Of a stretch of 64,000 bases of DNA, positions 17,821 to 25,557 are shown piece by piece. The notes below the pieces were generated by a model. The model was not told the DNA's origin. It worked only from the letters and a program-made list of their open reading frames with translations, and ran no database searches. The translations under genes and the position numbers were made by a program. Positions within the stretch are counted from its first letter, which is position 1. Every line of letters begins with the position of its first letter. The DNA comes from Marinobacter alexandrii (GTDB lineage: Bacteria > Bacteroidota > Bacteroidia > Cytophagales > Cyclobacteriaceae), in NCBI GenBank assembly GCA_039984955.1, contig JBDWTN010000007.1, forward strand, positions 2,116,501 through 2,180,500, read 5' to 3'.

Positions 17821-18303
17821 ATGGCATCATCAGAAAAAAATCTCAGCGACGTTCGACTTAACGAGTCTCTGGATATTAGCAAGCATAAGTTTGGAATCGT
17901 AGTAGCTGAATGGAACGAGCAAGTGACAGAGTCACTCTATTCAGGAGCTTATCAAACACTAATTTCTGCGGGGGCTACTCGTCATAATATCGATCGAATG
18001 AATGTTCCGGGGACGTTTGAATTGAGTCTTGGAGGACAATGGATGGCGGAGCGAAAGGATATGGATGCTGTGATTTGTCTTGGCTGTGTGATACAAGGGG
18101 AAACTCGACATTTTGATTTCATCTGTGATGCTGTGGCGAATGGGATCACCAATGTGAATCTAAAGTATAATAAGCCAGTCATCTTCGGTGTGCTTACAAC
18201 AGATAATATAAAGCAGGCACTAGATCGTGCAGGAGGAAAGCATGGGAATAAAGGCGATGAAGCTGCTGCTACCGCAATAAAGATGTTGCAGGGGAAAAAT
18301 TAA
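17821..18303 (+). CDS. ribH: 6,7-dimethyl-8-ribityllumazine synthase
   Basis: 160 residues, the standard RibH length. It condenses 5-amino-6-ribitylaminouracil with 3,4-dihydroxy-2-butanone 4-phosphate in riboflavin synthesis, as a pentamer or 60-mer. Family motifs are FGIVVAEWNEQVTE, NVPGTFELSLG, CLGCVIQGETRHFDFI with the catalytic His, and the late HGNKGDEAA. The N-terminal 20 residues are less conserved. No FMN riboswitch is recognisable in the 94-bp gap before it. It is convergent with the next gene, 6 bp apart. Confidence 0.96.
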   Translation: MASSEKNLSDVRLNESLDISKHKFGIVVAEWNEQVTESLYSGAYQTLISAGATRHNIDRMNVPGTFELSLGGQWMAERKDMDAVICLGCVIQGETRHFDFICDAVANGITNVNLKYNKPVIFGVLTTDNIKQALDRAGGKHGNKGDEAAATAIKMLQGKN

Positions 18304-18309
18304 ATTACT

Positions 18310-18774
18310 TCACTGAGCGGGTTGTACTATCTCTCGAATTGTAGCCCAGCCAGTCGGGCTTTTATCATACTTTACGGAAACCACCATTGTTCTGCCTTCG
18401 TAGCTCCACTCTTCACCAGTGCTTTTAACCTTTCCAAATAACTTAAACTTGGTCTGAAGGATTGAAGTATTATCATTGATAAGACGGCTTTCAATTTCAC
18501 TTTCTTCAAAGTGTACTTCATTATTGACCAATAAGTCTTCTAATCCCTTTTTAACCATAGCAAAATCTCCGGGCTCTTCATCAAAACTGAATACTTTCAT
18601 CACATCAGGATGATGATAGAGCATAATGCTATCTACATTTCCATTCTTAAAAGCGGTTCGGATTGCCTTGCTCGTTTCTTCAAGTTGCTTTTTCGATTCA
18701 GCTTCCTCAAAGCTTGATGGCTGACATGAAACCATCAGTGCCAGTAAAATTAATATGATCAGACTGCTTTTCAT
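18310..18774 (-). CDS. SnoaL/DUF4440-like lipoprotein
   Basis: 154 residues with a lipoprotein signal ending MVSC (Cys at 17). The mature part looks like an NTF2-like cone fold of the SnoaL/DUF4440 type: a helix with IRTAFKNGNVDSIMLYHHPDVMKVF followed by four strands ending in GWATIREIV. Members of this fold bind small ligands or have no catalytic role, so no function can be given. It abuts the preceding lipoprotein gene with no spacer, so both likely follow gpmI in one transcript. Confidence 0.7.
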   Translation of the reverse strand: MKSSLIILILLALMVSCQPSSFEEAESKKQLEETSKAIRTAFKNGNVDSIMLYHHPDVMKVFSFDEEPGDFAMVKKGLEDLLVNNEVHFEESEIESRLINDNTSILQTKFKLFGKVKSTGEEWSYEGRTMVVSVKYDKSPTGWATIREIVQPAQ

Positions 18775-19332
18775 TTATTTGAGGGATACTTTTCCATTGA
18801 TCCCAAATCTGACTGTATCCTGTAGAATAACATTTTGATATCCTTGAATATCAAACGAAGTGATAACCTCATCTTTCAAGGTGACCTCTACTTCTCTATG
18901 ATGTATGTAAACATATTTGTCTTCATGAATGGTAGCGGAGATAGAACTGTATTGCCCTCCTTTTTTTACAAGCAAGAGTTTTTTTAGGATACCCTTCTCG
19001 CCTTCTTTCAAAGTAAATCGCACCTCATTTCCTTTTACTTCTTTATCAAAAACACCTACATACTCGGGTTGAGAGGGGTTCATTTCTTTAAAAAAGGAAA
19101 GCTCCTCCTCCCACTGCAGCGTGTCAAATTGAAAGGATTGTATTTCTGACTTATCATCCAGCCTCACCTGCTTTCTGAGCGAGGAGGAGGATAATTTTTC
19201 AGCTTGAGATAAATAGAACGCTTTCAAGTCAGGATACTCGGGAATATTTATCTCAGTTGGTTTGAGTTTTTGGCAACCTACTAAAGCGATGAGGAGTAGT
19301 CCTACAATCTTCAAATTGTTTAATCGATACAT
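18775..19332 (-). CDS. Lipoprotein of unknown function
   Basis: 185 residues with a lipobox LVGC that places the lipidated Cys at 20. The rest is predicted mainly beta with charged turns, including a YVYIHHREVEVTL strand near the C-terminus. No family is recognised. The ATG at 19332 is used; the TTG two codons upstream is unlikely. It starts 2 bp after the gpmI stop and is followed directly by the SnoaL-like lipoprotein, so the three genes probably form one transcript even though their roles look unrelated. Confidence 0.72.
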   Translation of the reverse strand: MYRLNNLKIVGLLLIALVGCQKLKPTEINIPEYPDLKAFYLSQAEKLSSSSLRKQVRLDDKSEIQSFQFDTLQWEEELSFFKEMNPSQPEYVGVFDKEVKGNEVRFTLKEGEKGILKKLLLVKKGGQYSSISATIHEDKYVYIHHREVEVTLKDEVITSFDIQGYQNVILQDTVRFGINGKVSLK

Positions 19333-19334
19333 TT

Positions 19335-20837
19335 TCAAATCAGAATGTCTCCTGTCATTTCTTCTGGTGCGTCAATACCCATGAATTTTAAAATTGTAGG
19401 GGCTAGATCTCCAAGTTTTCCACTTTTCAAATCCCCCTTGAAGTCTTTATCAACTACAATAAATGGAACAAGGTTCGTCGTATGTGCAGTGTTTGGCGTA
19501 CCGTCTGGGTTGATCATCATATCAGAGTTGCCATGATCAGCAATGATGATAGACAGGTAATCATTTTTCAAAGCAGTATTCACAACTTGTTCTGAGCATT
19601 GATCCACCGTTTCACATGCTTTGACAGCAGCTTCAAAAACCCCCGTATGACCTACCATATCCGGGTTAGCAAAATTTAAGCAGATGAAATCGGCAGATGA
19701 CTGACTTAATTCAGGAATTATCTTATCCCTGATATCATTGGCACTCATTTCTGGCTGCAAGTCATATGTTGCTACTTTGGGAGATGGACAAAGAATTCTT
19801 TTTTCACCTTCGAATGGTTCCTCTCGTCCACCAGAAAAAAAGAAAGTCACATGTGGGTACTTCTCCGTTTCAGCAATTCGAATTTGCTTCTTTTGGTTTT
19901 TTTCAAGCACCTCTCCCAATGTCATTTGTAGATTATCTTTTCCATACATGACATTGACACCTTTGAACGAGGCATCATAGTTTGTCATGGTAACATAGTG
20001 AAGGTCGAGTTTTTTCATGCTTTCTTCGGGGAAGTTCTGTTGCGTCAAAGCCTGAGTAATTTGCCGCCCTCTATCCGTACGAAAGTTGAAGCATAGCACG
20101 ACATCTCCTTCTTGAATTTTAGCGTCGGTACAAACAATCGGTTGGATGAATTCATCTGTAATTCCATCTAGATATGATTCTTCCATTGACCTTAATGGAT
20201 CCTGAACTTTTTTCCCCACTCCTTTTACCATAACATCGTAAGCAAGCTGTACGCGCTCCCATCTATTATCACGATCCATGGCATAATACCTTCCGGTAAT
20301 AGTTGCTAATGTTCCGGTTGTCTCAGCCATATGATGTTGTAACTCTCGAAGATATTCTACCCCTCCTTTTGGATCGGTATCCCTTCCATCTGTAAATGCG
20401 TGAACAAAAACATCTTGAACATCTTGCTTATGGAATGTACTGAGGAGTCCTTTCAAGTGATCTATATGAGAATGGACACCACCATCTGAAACTAGACCGA
20501 TTAAGTGAATGGGTTTTTGTTGTTCTTTCGCATAGCTAATTGCTTGTTTAAGTGTTTTGTTTTCCGCGATTGAACCGTCTTTAACAGCGTTGCTAATCTT
20601 AACAAGGTCTTGATACACGACTCTACCTGCCCCAATATTCATGTGTCCCACTTCAGAATTACCCATTTGCCCTTCAGGTAATCCTACGGCAAGTCCAGAG
20701 GCTTCTAAAGTACTATGAGGATATTCTTGGAACATTCTATCCATAAATGGGGTTTTGGCAGTATCAACTGCAGATACAGATTTATCTTTTGCTATGCCCC
20801 ATCCATCAAGGATCATTAGAATGACTTTCTTATTCAT
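19335..20837 (-). CDS. gpmI: 2,3-bisphosphoglycerate-independent phosphoglycerate mutase
   Basis: 500 residues of the alkaline-phosphatase-superfamily iPGM. It interconverts 3- and 2-phosphoglycerate in glycolysis with two metal ions. The N-terminal metal site is LMILDGWG. The catalytic Ser61 lies in MGNSEVGHMNIGAGR. Further motifs are DGGVHSH, the AFTDGRDTDP loop, the NFRTDRGRQ region and the late metal ligands in NPDMVGHTG and IADHGNSD. Length and motif order are normal. It is divergent from the DUF4783-nadC series with a 101-bp gap. Confidence 0.97.
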   Translation of the reverse strand: MNKKVILMILDGWGIAKDKSVSAVDTAKTPFMDRMFQEYPHSTLEASGLAVGLPEGQMGNSEVGHMNIGAGRVVYQDLVKISNAVKDGSIAENKTLKQAISYAKEQQKPIHLIGLVSDGGVHSHIDHLKGLLSTFHKQDVQDVFVHAFTDGRDTDPKGGVEYLRELQHHMAETTGTLATITGRYYAMDRDNRWERVQLAYDVMVKGVGKKVQDPLRSMEESYLDGITDEFIQPIVCTDAKIQEGDVVLCFNFRTDRGRQITQALTQQNFPEESMKKLDLHYVTMTNYDASFKGVNVMYGKDNLQMTLGEVLEKNQKKQIRIAETEKYPHVTFFFSGGREEPFEGEKRILCPSPKVATYDLQPEMSANDIRDKIIPELSQSSADFICLNFANPDMVGHTGVFEAAVKACETVDQCSEQVVNTALKNDYLSIIIADHGNSDMMINPDGTPNTAHTTNLVPFIVVDKDFKGDLKSGKLGDLAPTILKFMGIDAPEEMTGDILI

Positions 20838-20938
20838 AGGGCAAATATAGAAGGGTCAATTATTGAATGTAGATCATTGAATGAATAAATTGGGCATGGT
20901 TTTTACTACATTGTGTACAAAGATTTGAAAGGAACCAA

Positions 20939-21313
20939 ATGAAGATGCTTGTATTGATATTGTCATTAATTACTTTCTCGCCTCAGGATGAGACAGTTAA
21001 AGACATTGGAACAGCAATGAAAGCTGGCAGCTCGAAAGAGCTGATTAAGTTTTGTAACCGAACCGTAGAGATCAAAATAAATGGAGAGAGCTCTAATTAC
21101 AGTAAGGCACAAGCGGAGGTTATCTTAAGGGATTTTTTTAATAAAAATACTCCGAAAAACTTCACATATATACATCAAGGGGCTTCACCAGAGGGTTTGA
21201 AATATACTATTGGGAGATATACTCATTCTAATGGGGCCTTCAGAGTGGTTATGTTTATAAAAAAAATAAAAGATAAATACCTGATAGATACTTTGAATTT
21301 CAGTCAGGAGTAA
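20939..21313 (+). CDS. DUF4783 family exported protein
   Basis: 124 residues. A short signal peptide (MKMLVLILSLITFSPQ) precedes a DUF4783 domain with LIKFCNRTVEIKINGES and the terminal segment KDKYLIDTLNF. The fold is NTF2-like and the function is unknown. The gene regularly precedes nadC in Bacteroidota, as here, with a 36-bp gap, so the two are probably co-transcribed although no mechanistic link is known. Confidence 0.85.
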   Translation: MKMLVLILSLITFSPQDETVKDIGTAMKAGSSKELIKFCNRTVEIKINGESSNYSKAQAEVILRDFFNKNTPKNFTYIHQGASPEGLKYTIGRYTHSNGAFRVVMFIKKIKDKYLIDTLNFSQE

Positions 21314-21349
21314 TTTATTTCGCCCGCTCGCCTTATTAATCCGCCAAAA

Positions 21350-22207
21350 ATGAATTTACCGTATTTAACGACCAAGAATATAAATTCCTTTATCAAGGCC
21401 GCTTTGGCTGAAGATATTGGGGATGGAGACCATTCTTCTTTGGGCTCAATTCCAGAAGATGCTACCAGTCAAGCTCATCTTATCATAAAAGATGATGGTA
21501 TGATTGCTGGTTTGGAGCTGGCTGAAAAGATTTTCAACTATGCAGATCCTGATCTTAAGCTTGAATTTATAAAAAAGGATGGTGACCTAATGGAATCTGG
21601 AGAAGTTGCATTTAATGTAACTGGTAACTCGAGATCTATACTCTCAACAGAAAGATTTGTGCTCAATTGCTTACAGAGAATGAGTGCTGTGGCCACTTAT
21701 ACACATCACATGAATGGGCTGATAAAAGGATCTAAAGCGAAACTGCTTGATACAAGAAAAACAACACCACTGTTTAGGTTACCTGAAAAGTGGGCAGTAG
21801 TGATTGGTGGAGGAGTAAATCACAGATTTGGACTGTATGATATGATTATGTTGAAGGATAATCACATTGATTTTGCAGGAGGAGTAAAAAACGCCATTAA
21901 TCAAACAGTAGCATATTTGACAGAAAAAGACCTTAATCTGAATATCGAAGTGGAAGTAAGAAGCTTGAGGGAGTTAGAAGATGTTTTAGAAGTCGGGCAG
22001 GTACATCGAGTGATGTTGGATAATATGCTACCATCCGATATCCGCCAAGCTATTAAAATGATTGGTGGTCGATTTGAAACTGAAGCTTCAGGAGGAATTA
22101 CTGAAAGAACTATTACTGAAATAGCTGAAACCGGTGTGGATTATATCTCCGTTGGAGCACTTACCCATTCGTATAGGAGCCTTGACATGAGTCTCAAAGC
22201 GTTTTAA
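21350..22207 (+). CDS. nadC: Nicotinate-nucleotide pyrophosphorylase (quinolinate phosphoribosyltransferase)
   Basis: 285 residues. It converts quinolinate and phosphoribosyl pyrophosphate to nicotinate mononucleotide, the entry to NAD by the de novo route. Key motifs are ALAEDIGDGDHSS at the N-terminus, LLDTRKTTPLFR (substrate and PRPP binding), GGGVNHRFGLYDMIMLKDNHI, and the C-terminal EASGGI and SVGALTHS loops. The length is standard. No nadA or nadB gene is in view. It is followed by the YcxB-like gene and recX on the same strand. Confidence 0.97.
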   Translation: MNLPYLTTKNINSFIKAALAEDIGDGDHSSLGSIPEDATSQAHLIIKDDGMIAGLELAEKIFNYADPDLKLEFIKKDGDLMESGEVAFNVTGNSRSILSTERFVLNCLQRMSAVATYTHHMNGLIKGSKAKLLDTRKTTPLFRLPEKWAVVIGGGVNHRFGLYDMIMLKDNHIDFAGGVKNAINQTVAYLTEKDLNLNIEVEVRSLRELEDVLEVGQVHRVMLDNMLPSDIRQAIKMIGGRFETEASGGITERTITEIAETGVDYISVGALTHSYRSLDMSLKAF

Positions 22208-22259
22208 ATTCTATATTCGCGGTGTAATTGTTTATGAAGTAGAAAAGAGTGATTGAGCC

Positions 22260-22739
22260 ATGATCGTAAGGACAAAAAAATACCAACTACCTACTAAGAA
22301 ATATATTGGAATAGCTTTTAAAGCAGTGCTCAAACAGCAGTGGTGGGTACTTTTGATTTATGCTGCAATTTGTTCTGGATATTTCCTTGCACCAAGCCAC
22401 TGGTGGATTACCGGAGCAACGATAGCCCTAAGTTTATATATGCTTTTCTGGTTGATTCAATTTGCAGGTATTACTCAATTGGAGCAGGGGAAGTTTATGT
22501 TTCAAAAGCTTTCTTATGAAATCTCTTCACAGCAGATTTTGATCAAAATGAATGCGAAGCAAGGAATGCCGATGAAGTGGGACCAGATTAAGAGAGCTAA
22601 GAAAGGAAAGGATGCATTTATCTTGTTCGCTAGTAAAGCGCAATTGGTACATCTTCCTTTTAAGATCTTCAATAATGATAATGAAATAAGATTTCTGGAA
22701 ACAGTACTTAAACGCAAAGGATACATTGTAGAAAAGTAG
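22260..22739 (+). CDS. YcxB-like membrane protein
   Basis: 159 residues. It has two adjacent membrane helices at about 27-45 and 50-72, then a cytoplasmic YcxB-like domain. In that domain LSYEISSQQILIKM and WDQIKRAKKGKDAFILFAS form the typical PH-like strand pattern. YcxB-family proteins are of unknown function. The gene ends 5 bp before recX. A membrane-bound adapter or signalling role is only a guess. Confidence 0.8.
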   Translation: MIVRTKKYQLPTKKYIGIAFKAVLKQQWWVLLIYAAICSGYFLAPSHWWITGATIALSLYMLFWLIQFAGITQLEQGKFMFQKLSYEISSQQILIKMNAKQGMPMKWDQIKRAKKGKDAFILFASKAQLVHLPFKIFNNDNEIRFLETVLKRKGYIVEK

Positions 22740-22744
22740 ATGTA

Positions 22745-23209
22745 ATGGCCCACAAGCTTGGCATCAAAGAGGCAAAGCAAAGAGCCGGAAGGTTTTGCGC
22801 TTTTCGAGAGCGATCTCCCAATGAAATTTTTGAAAAAATTCAAAGTTGGGGGATCTCAGAAGAAGATGCTTCAAAACTGGTTGTGGAATTGTCGAAAGAA
22901 GGATTTGTAGACGAGCAGCGATTTGCGAATGCCTTCTGCAACGATAAGTTTGAGTTCAACTCATGGGGAAAGCAAAAAATCAAAGCCCATATCTATTCTC
23001 ACAAACTATCACAAACGGCTGTTCAGAGTGCCTTGGATAGAATTGATTTTGTAAAATATGAAAGTAGACTTTTTGATCTGGTGAAAAAAAAGTGGGAAAA
23101 GCTGGAGAATGAGGAGACCATTAAGCGAAAGCAAAAAGTTGTTGCTTACATGGCTAACAAAGGCTTTGAACAGGATCTAATTTGGAAAGCTATTAATGCA
23201 TTACAATAA
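22745..23209 (+). CDS. recX: Regulatory protein RecX
   Basis: 154 residues of the RecX three-helix-repeat family, which modulates RecA filament growth. Motifs are CAFRERSPNEIFEKIQSWG, LSKEGFVDEQRFANAFCNDK, WGKQKIKAHIYSHKLS and the final KVVAYMANKGFEQDLIWKAI. No recA is adjacent. The gene is 5 bp downstream of the YcxB-like gene, which suggests co-expression from the nadC side. Confidence 0.9.
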   Translation: MAHKLGIKEAKQRAGRFCAFRERSPNEIFEKIQSWGISEEDASKLVVELSKEGFVDEQRFANAFCNDKFEFNSWGKQKIKAHIYSHKLSQTAVQSALDRIDFVKYESRLFDLVKKKWEKLENEETIKRKQKVVAYMANKGFEQDLIWKAINALQ

Positions 23210-23291
23210 GGTCTGTTCGATTACTTTTTCCTGACTTTATAAATCTGTCGCTAGAAAAATCCGTATGTTTATTTTTGCTTAAATTTTATTT

Positions 23292-23801
23292 ATGCTTCAA
23301 TCATCAGCTAAAGACCTTTTACTTCAATTAAATCAAATCATTCAATCATGCAAAGATGAAGACTTTGCAAGGCCATTGGATGAATTAAGTGGGTCTACAT
23401 TTGGCCAGCACGTAAGACATACACTGGAGTTTTTCATTTGCTTATTTGATGCAAGAAATGATAGCAAAGTAAATTATGATCAACGTAAGCATGATACACT
23501 TATAGAGACTGATAGAAAACTGGCCAGAAGCGTAATAGATTCGATCATAGACTTTTTGGATAAAAATCCAAGAGATTTTGAATTGACATTTGAAGCTAAC
23601 TACACTGAAATTGAGGGCGATGACCAGGTGATGGGGAGTAGTTTTTATCGTGAGCTTGCTTACAACATTGAGCATGCCATTCATCATATGGCTCTGCTAA
23701 AAGTAGCCGTTAGACAATCTCTCAGCTACATTATCCTCCCAGAACACTTTGGTGTAGCAAGTTCTACTGTTCGCTATAGAGCTAGTTCAAAAGCCAATTG
23801 A
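23292..23801 (+). CDS. DinB-family four-helix-bundle protein
   Basis: 169 residues. The predicted metal site fits DinB proteins: an N-terminal His in GQHVRHTLEF and the C-terminal pair in NIEHAIHHMALLK. DinB-fold enzymes include bacillithiol S-transferases and other thiol-linked transferases, so in a bshC-carrying organism that activity is possible. This is inference from the fold only. It is followed 4 bp later by the ATP-grasp gene, so a shared transcript is likely. Confidence 0.85.
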   Translation: MLQSSAKDLLLQLNQIIQSCKDEDFARPLDELSGSTFGQHVRHTLEFFICLFDARNDSKVNYDQRKHDTLIETDRKLARSVIDSIIDFLDKNPRDFELTFEANYTEIEGDDQVMGSSFYRELAYNIEHAIHHMALLKVAVRQSLSYIILPEHFGVASSTVRYRASSKAN

Positions 23802-23805
23802 TCCC

Positions 23806-24828
23806 TTGAGAAAATTTTTGATTCGAATTAAGAATTGGGAATACTGGCCATTCTCTGTTCTCTATTTTCCGGTCTTCTTTTATTATGGATGGCTTGCATT
23901 AAAGCATCGCTCCTTCTTTTTCTTTACAGCATCCAATCCTCATATTGATTTTGGCGGAATGTTTGGGGAGAAGAAGTCTGACATATTCGAACTTATTCCT
24001 AAGAATTTCATACCAAAAACTAAACTCATTCAAAAAAGAGATGTTGATCGAGCGTCTTTAACTGCAGAGGAAATAGGATTCCCCATTATCGCAAAGCCTG
24101 ATATCGGGGAACGAGGTATATGGGTTAAAAAGATTGAAAACCAGTTGGAACTTCAAGACTACACAAAAAAATGCCCGGTTAACTTTCTTCTTCAAGAAAT
24201 GGTGCTCTTTCCCATAGAATTAGGAGTGTTTTATGTCAAGTTTCCTGATGAAGGAGGTAGAGTCACATCTATTGTTCGGAAAGATTTTCTGAAGATTACC
24301 GGGGATGGTGAATCAACGGTTTTGGAATTACTGGAAAAAAACCAACGGGCTATCATGACGGCTGATTTTGAAAGTGACTACCTAGAACTCATAGGATTAG
24401 TAGTTCCAGATGCCGAACAAGAAGTACTTATTGAACCTATCGGAAATCATTGTAGGGGGACAAAATTTTTAGATGACAACCAGGAAATAGACAATTTATT
24501 GAATCAAGCTTTCAATAAGCTGGCCGATCAAATTCCCGAATTCTATTTTGGAAGGTTTGATATTAAGTGTCAATCGTATGAAGATTTAAAGCAGTTAAAA
24601 AACTTTAAGATCTTAGAACTTAATGGGGCTGGAGCAGAACCAGGACACATTTACCAACCAGGATATTCTTTAATAAGAGCGTATAAGGACATCTTTTGGC
24701 ATCTAAGTGTTTTGTCGGATATTAGCTCCGAAAATCACAAAAAAGGACATTCCTACTGGAGCTTTATGGAAGGCTATAGAAAGTGGAAATCTCATCAAAA
24801 GTATAATCGACTGCTGACCAATCAATGA
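23806..24828 (+). CDS. ATP-grasp ligase-like protein
   Basis: 340 residues. The N-terminus has a hydrophobic, aromatic segment (WPFSVLYFPVFFYYGWLAL) and the SNPHIDFGGMFG stretch. An ATP-grasp fold resembling D-Ala-D-Ala ligase and biotin carboxylase follows, with FPIIAKPDIGERG (ATP binding), the central FLLQEM segment and the catalytic loop FKILELNGAGAEPGHIYQP. Proteins of this kind join a carboxylate to an amine with ATP, but the substrate is unknown. The start is TTG at 23806, since the conserved N-terminus requires it and no closer ATG exists. It overlaps the LysE-type gene by 4 bp. Confidence 0.83.
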   Translation: MRKFLIRIKNWEYWPFSVLYFPVFFYYGWLALKHRSFFFFTASNPHIDFGGMFGEKKSDIFELIPKNFIPKTKLIQKRDVDRASLTAEEIGFPIIAKPDIGERGIWVKKIENQLELQDYTKKCPVNFLLQEMVLFPIELGVFYVKFPDEGGRVTSIVRKDFLKITGDGESTVLELLEKNQRAIMTADFESDYLELIGLVVPDAEQEVLIEPIGNHCRGTKFLDDNQEIDNLLNQAFNKLADQIPEFYFGRFDIKCQSYEDLKQLKNFKILELNGAGAEPGHIYQPGYSLIRAYKDIFWHLSVLSDISSENHKKGHSYWSFMEGYRKWKSHQKYNRLLTNQ

Positions 24829-25442
24829 TTTTACAGACGTTAATAGTTGCATTCGTAGTAAGCTACATTGGCTCCATCCCTCCAGGGACAATCAATGTTT
24901 CGGTAATGCAGTTAGCAATTTTAAATAAGAGAAGAGCAGCGATCTTCTTTGCATTCGCAGCTTCAGCAGTTGAATTTATATACGCTGGAGTGACTGTCCA
25001 ATTTCACATCTTTTTGAACAACAATGAAGTCATAGCAGATTATTTCAGGATTATAACTTCAGTGGCATTAATTATACTCGGACTGTCCAATATTTTTTCG
25101 AGATCTACTTCCTCCTCTGTGAAAGTGAGCACAAAAGTGACAGGAAGGCATGGCTTTCTAAGAGGTCTTCTATTAGGCTTTCTCAACCCCATGACCATCC
25201 CATTTTGGCTGGCAATTACTACCTACTTGGAGAATGATGATTGGATTAATGTAGATCAGGGCTATGGGTTTTGGATGTATCTGGTAGGTCTCTCCACGGG
25301 TACATTTTGTTTGTTGTTAACCGTAAATGCTCTCGGAAAGAGATTTACTAAAATTGCTGATAACCAATTTATTGTCCACAAAGTCCCTGGGTTTTTGCTG
25401 TTAGGGCTAGGTGTATACTTCTTACTGAAGTTGGTTTTGTGA
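24825..25442 (+). CDS. LysE/RhtB-type exporter
   Basis: 205 residues with about six membrane helices. The LysE-family N-terminus reads SYIGSIPPGTINVSVMQLAI, and the second half carries GLLLGFLNPMTIPFW. LysE-family proteins export amino acids or related small molecules across the inner membrane. The four-base ATGA overlap with the ATP-grasp gene indicates translational coupling, which suggests that the exporter handles a product or substrate of that enzyme (inference). Confidence 0.87.
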   Translation: MILQTLIVAFVVSYIGSIPPGTINVSVMQLAILNKRRAAIFFAFAASAVEFIYAGVTVQFHIFLNNNEVIADYFRIITSVALIILGLSNIFSRSTSSSVKVSTKVTGRHGFLRGLLLGFLNPMTIPFWLAITTYLENDDWINVDQGYGFWMYLVGLSTGTFCLLLTVNALGKRFTKIADNQFIVHKVPGFLLLGLGVYFLLKLVL

Positions 25443-25557
25443 AAGTATTATCCAACCGTCTATAAATTTTCAATAGATCAGCTAAAGATTTTTCATTAGT
25501 ATTAAAATTCAATTAGCGAACTCCAAGAGATTCTGTCTTGAGTCAAAAAATACTAAC

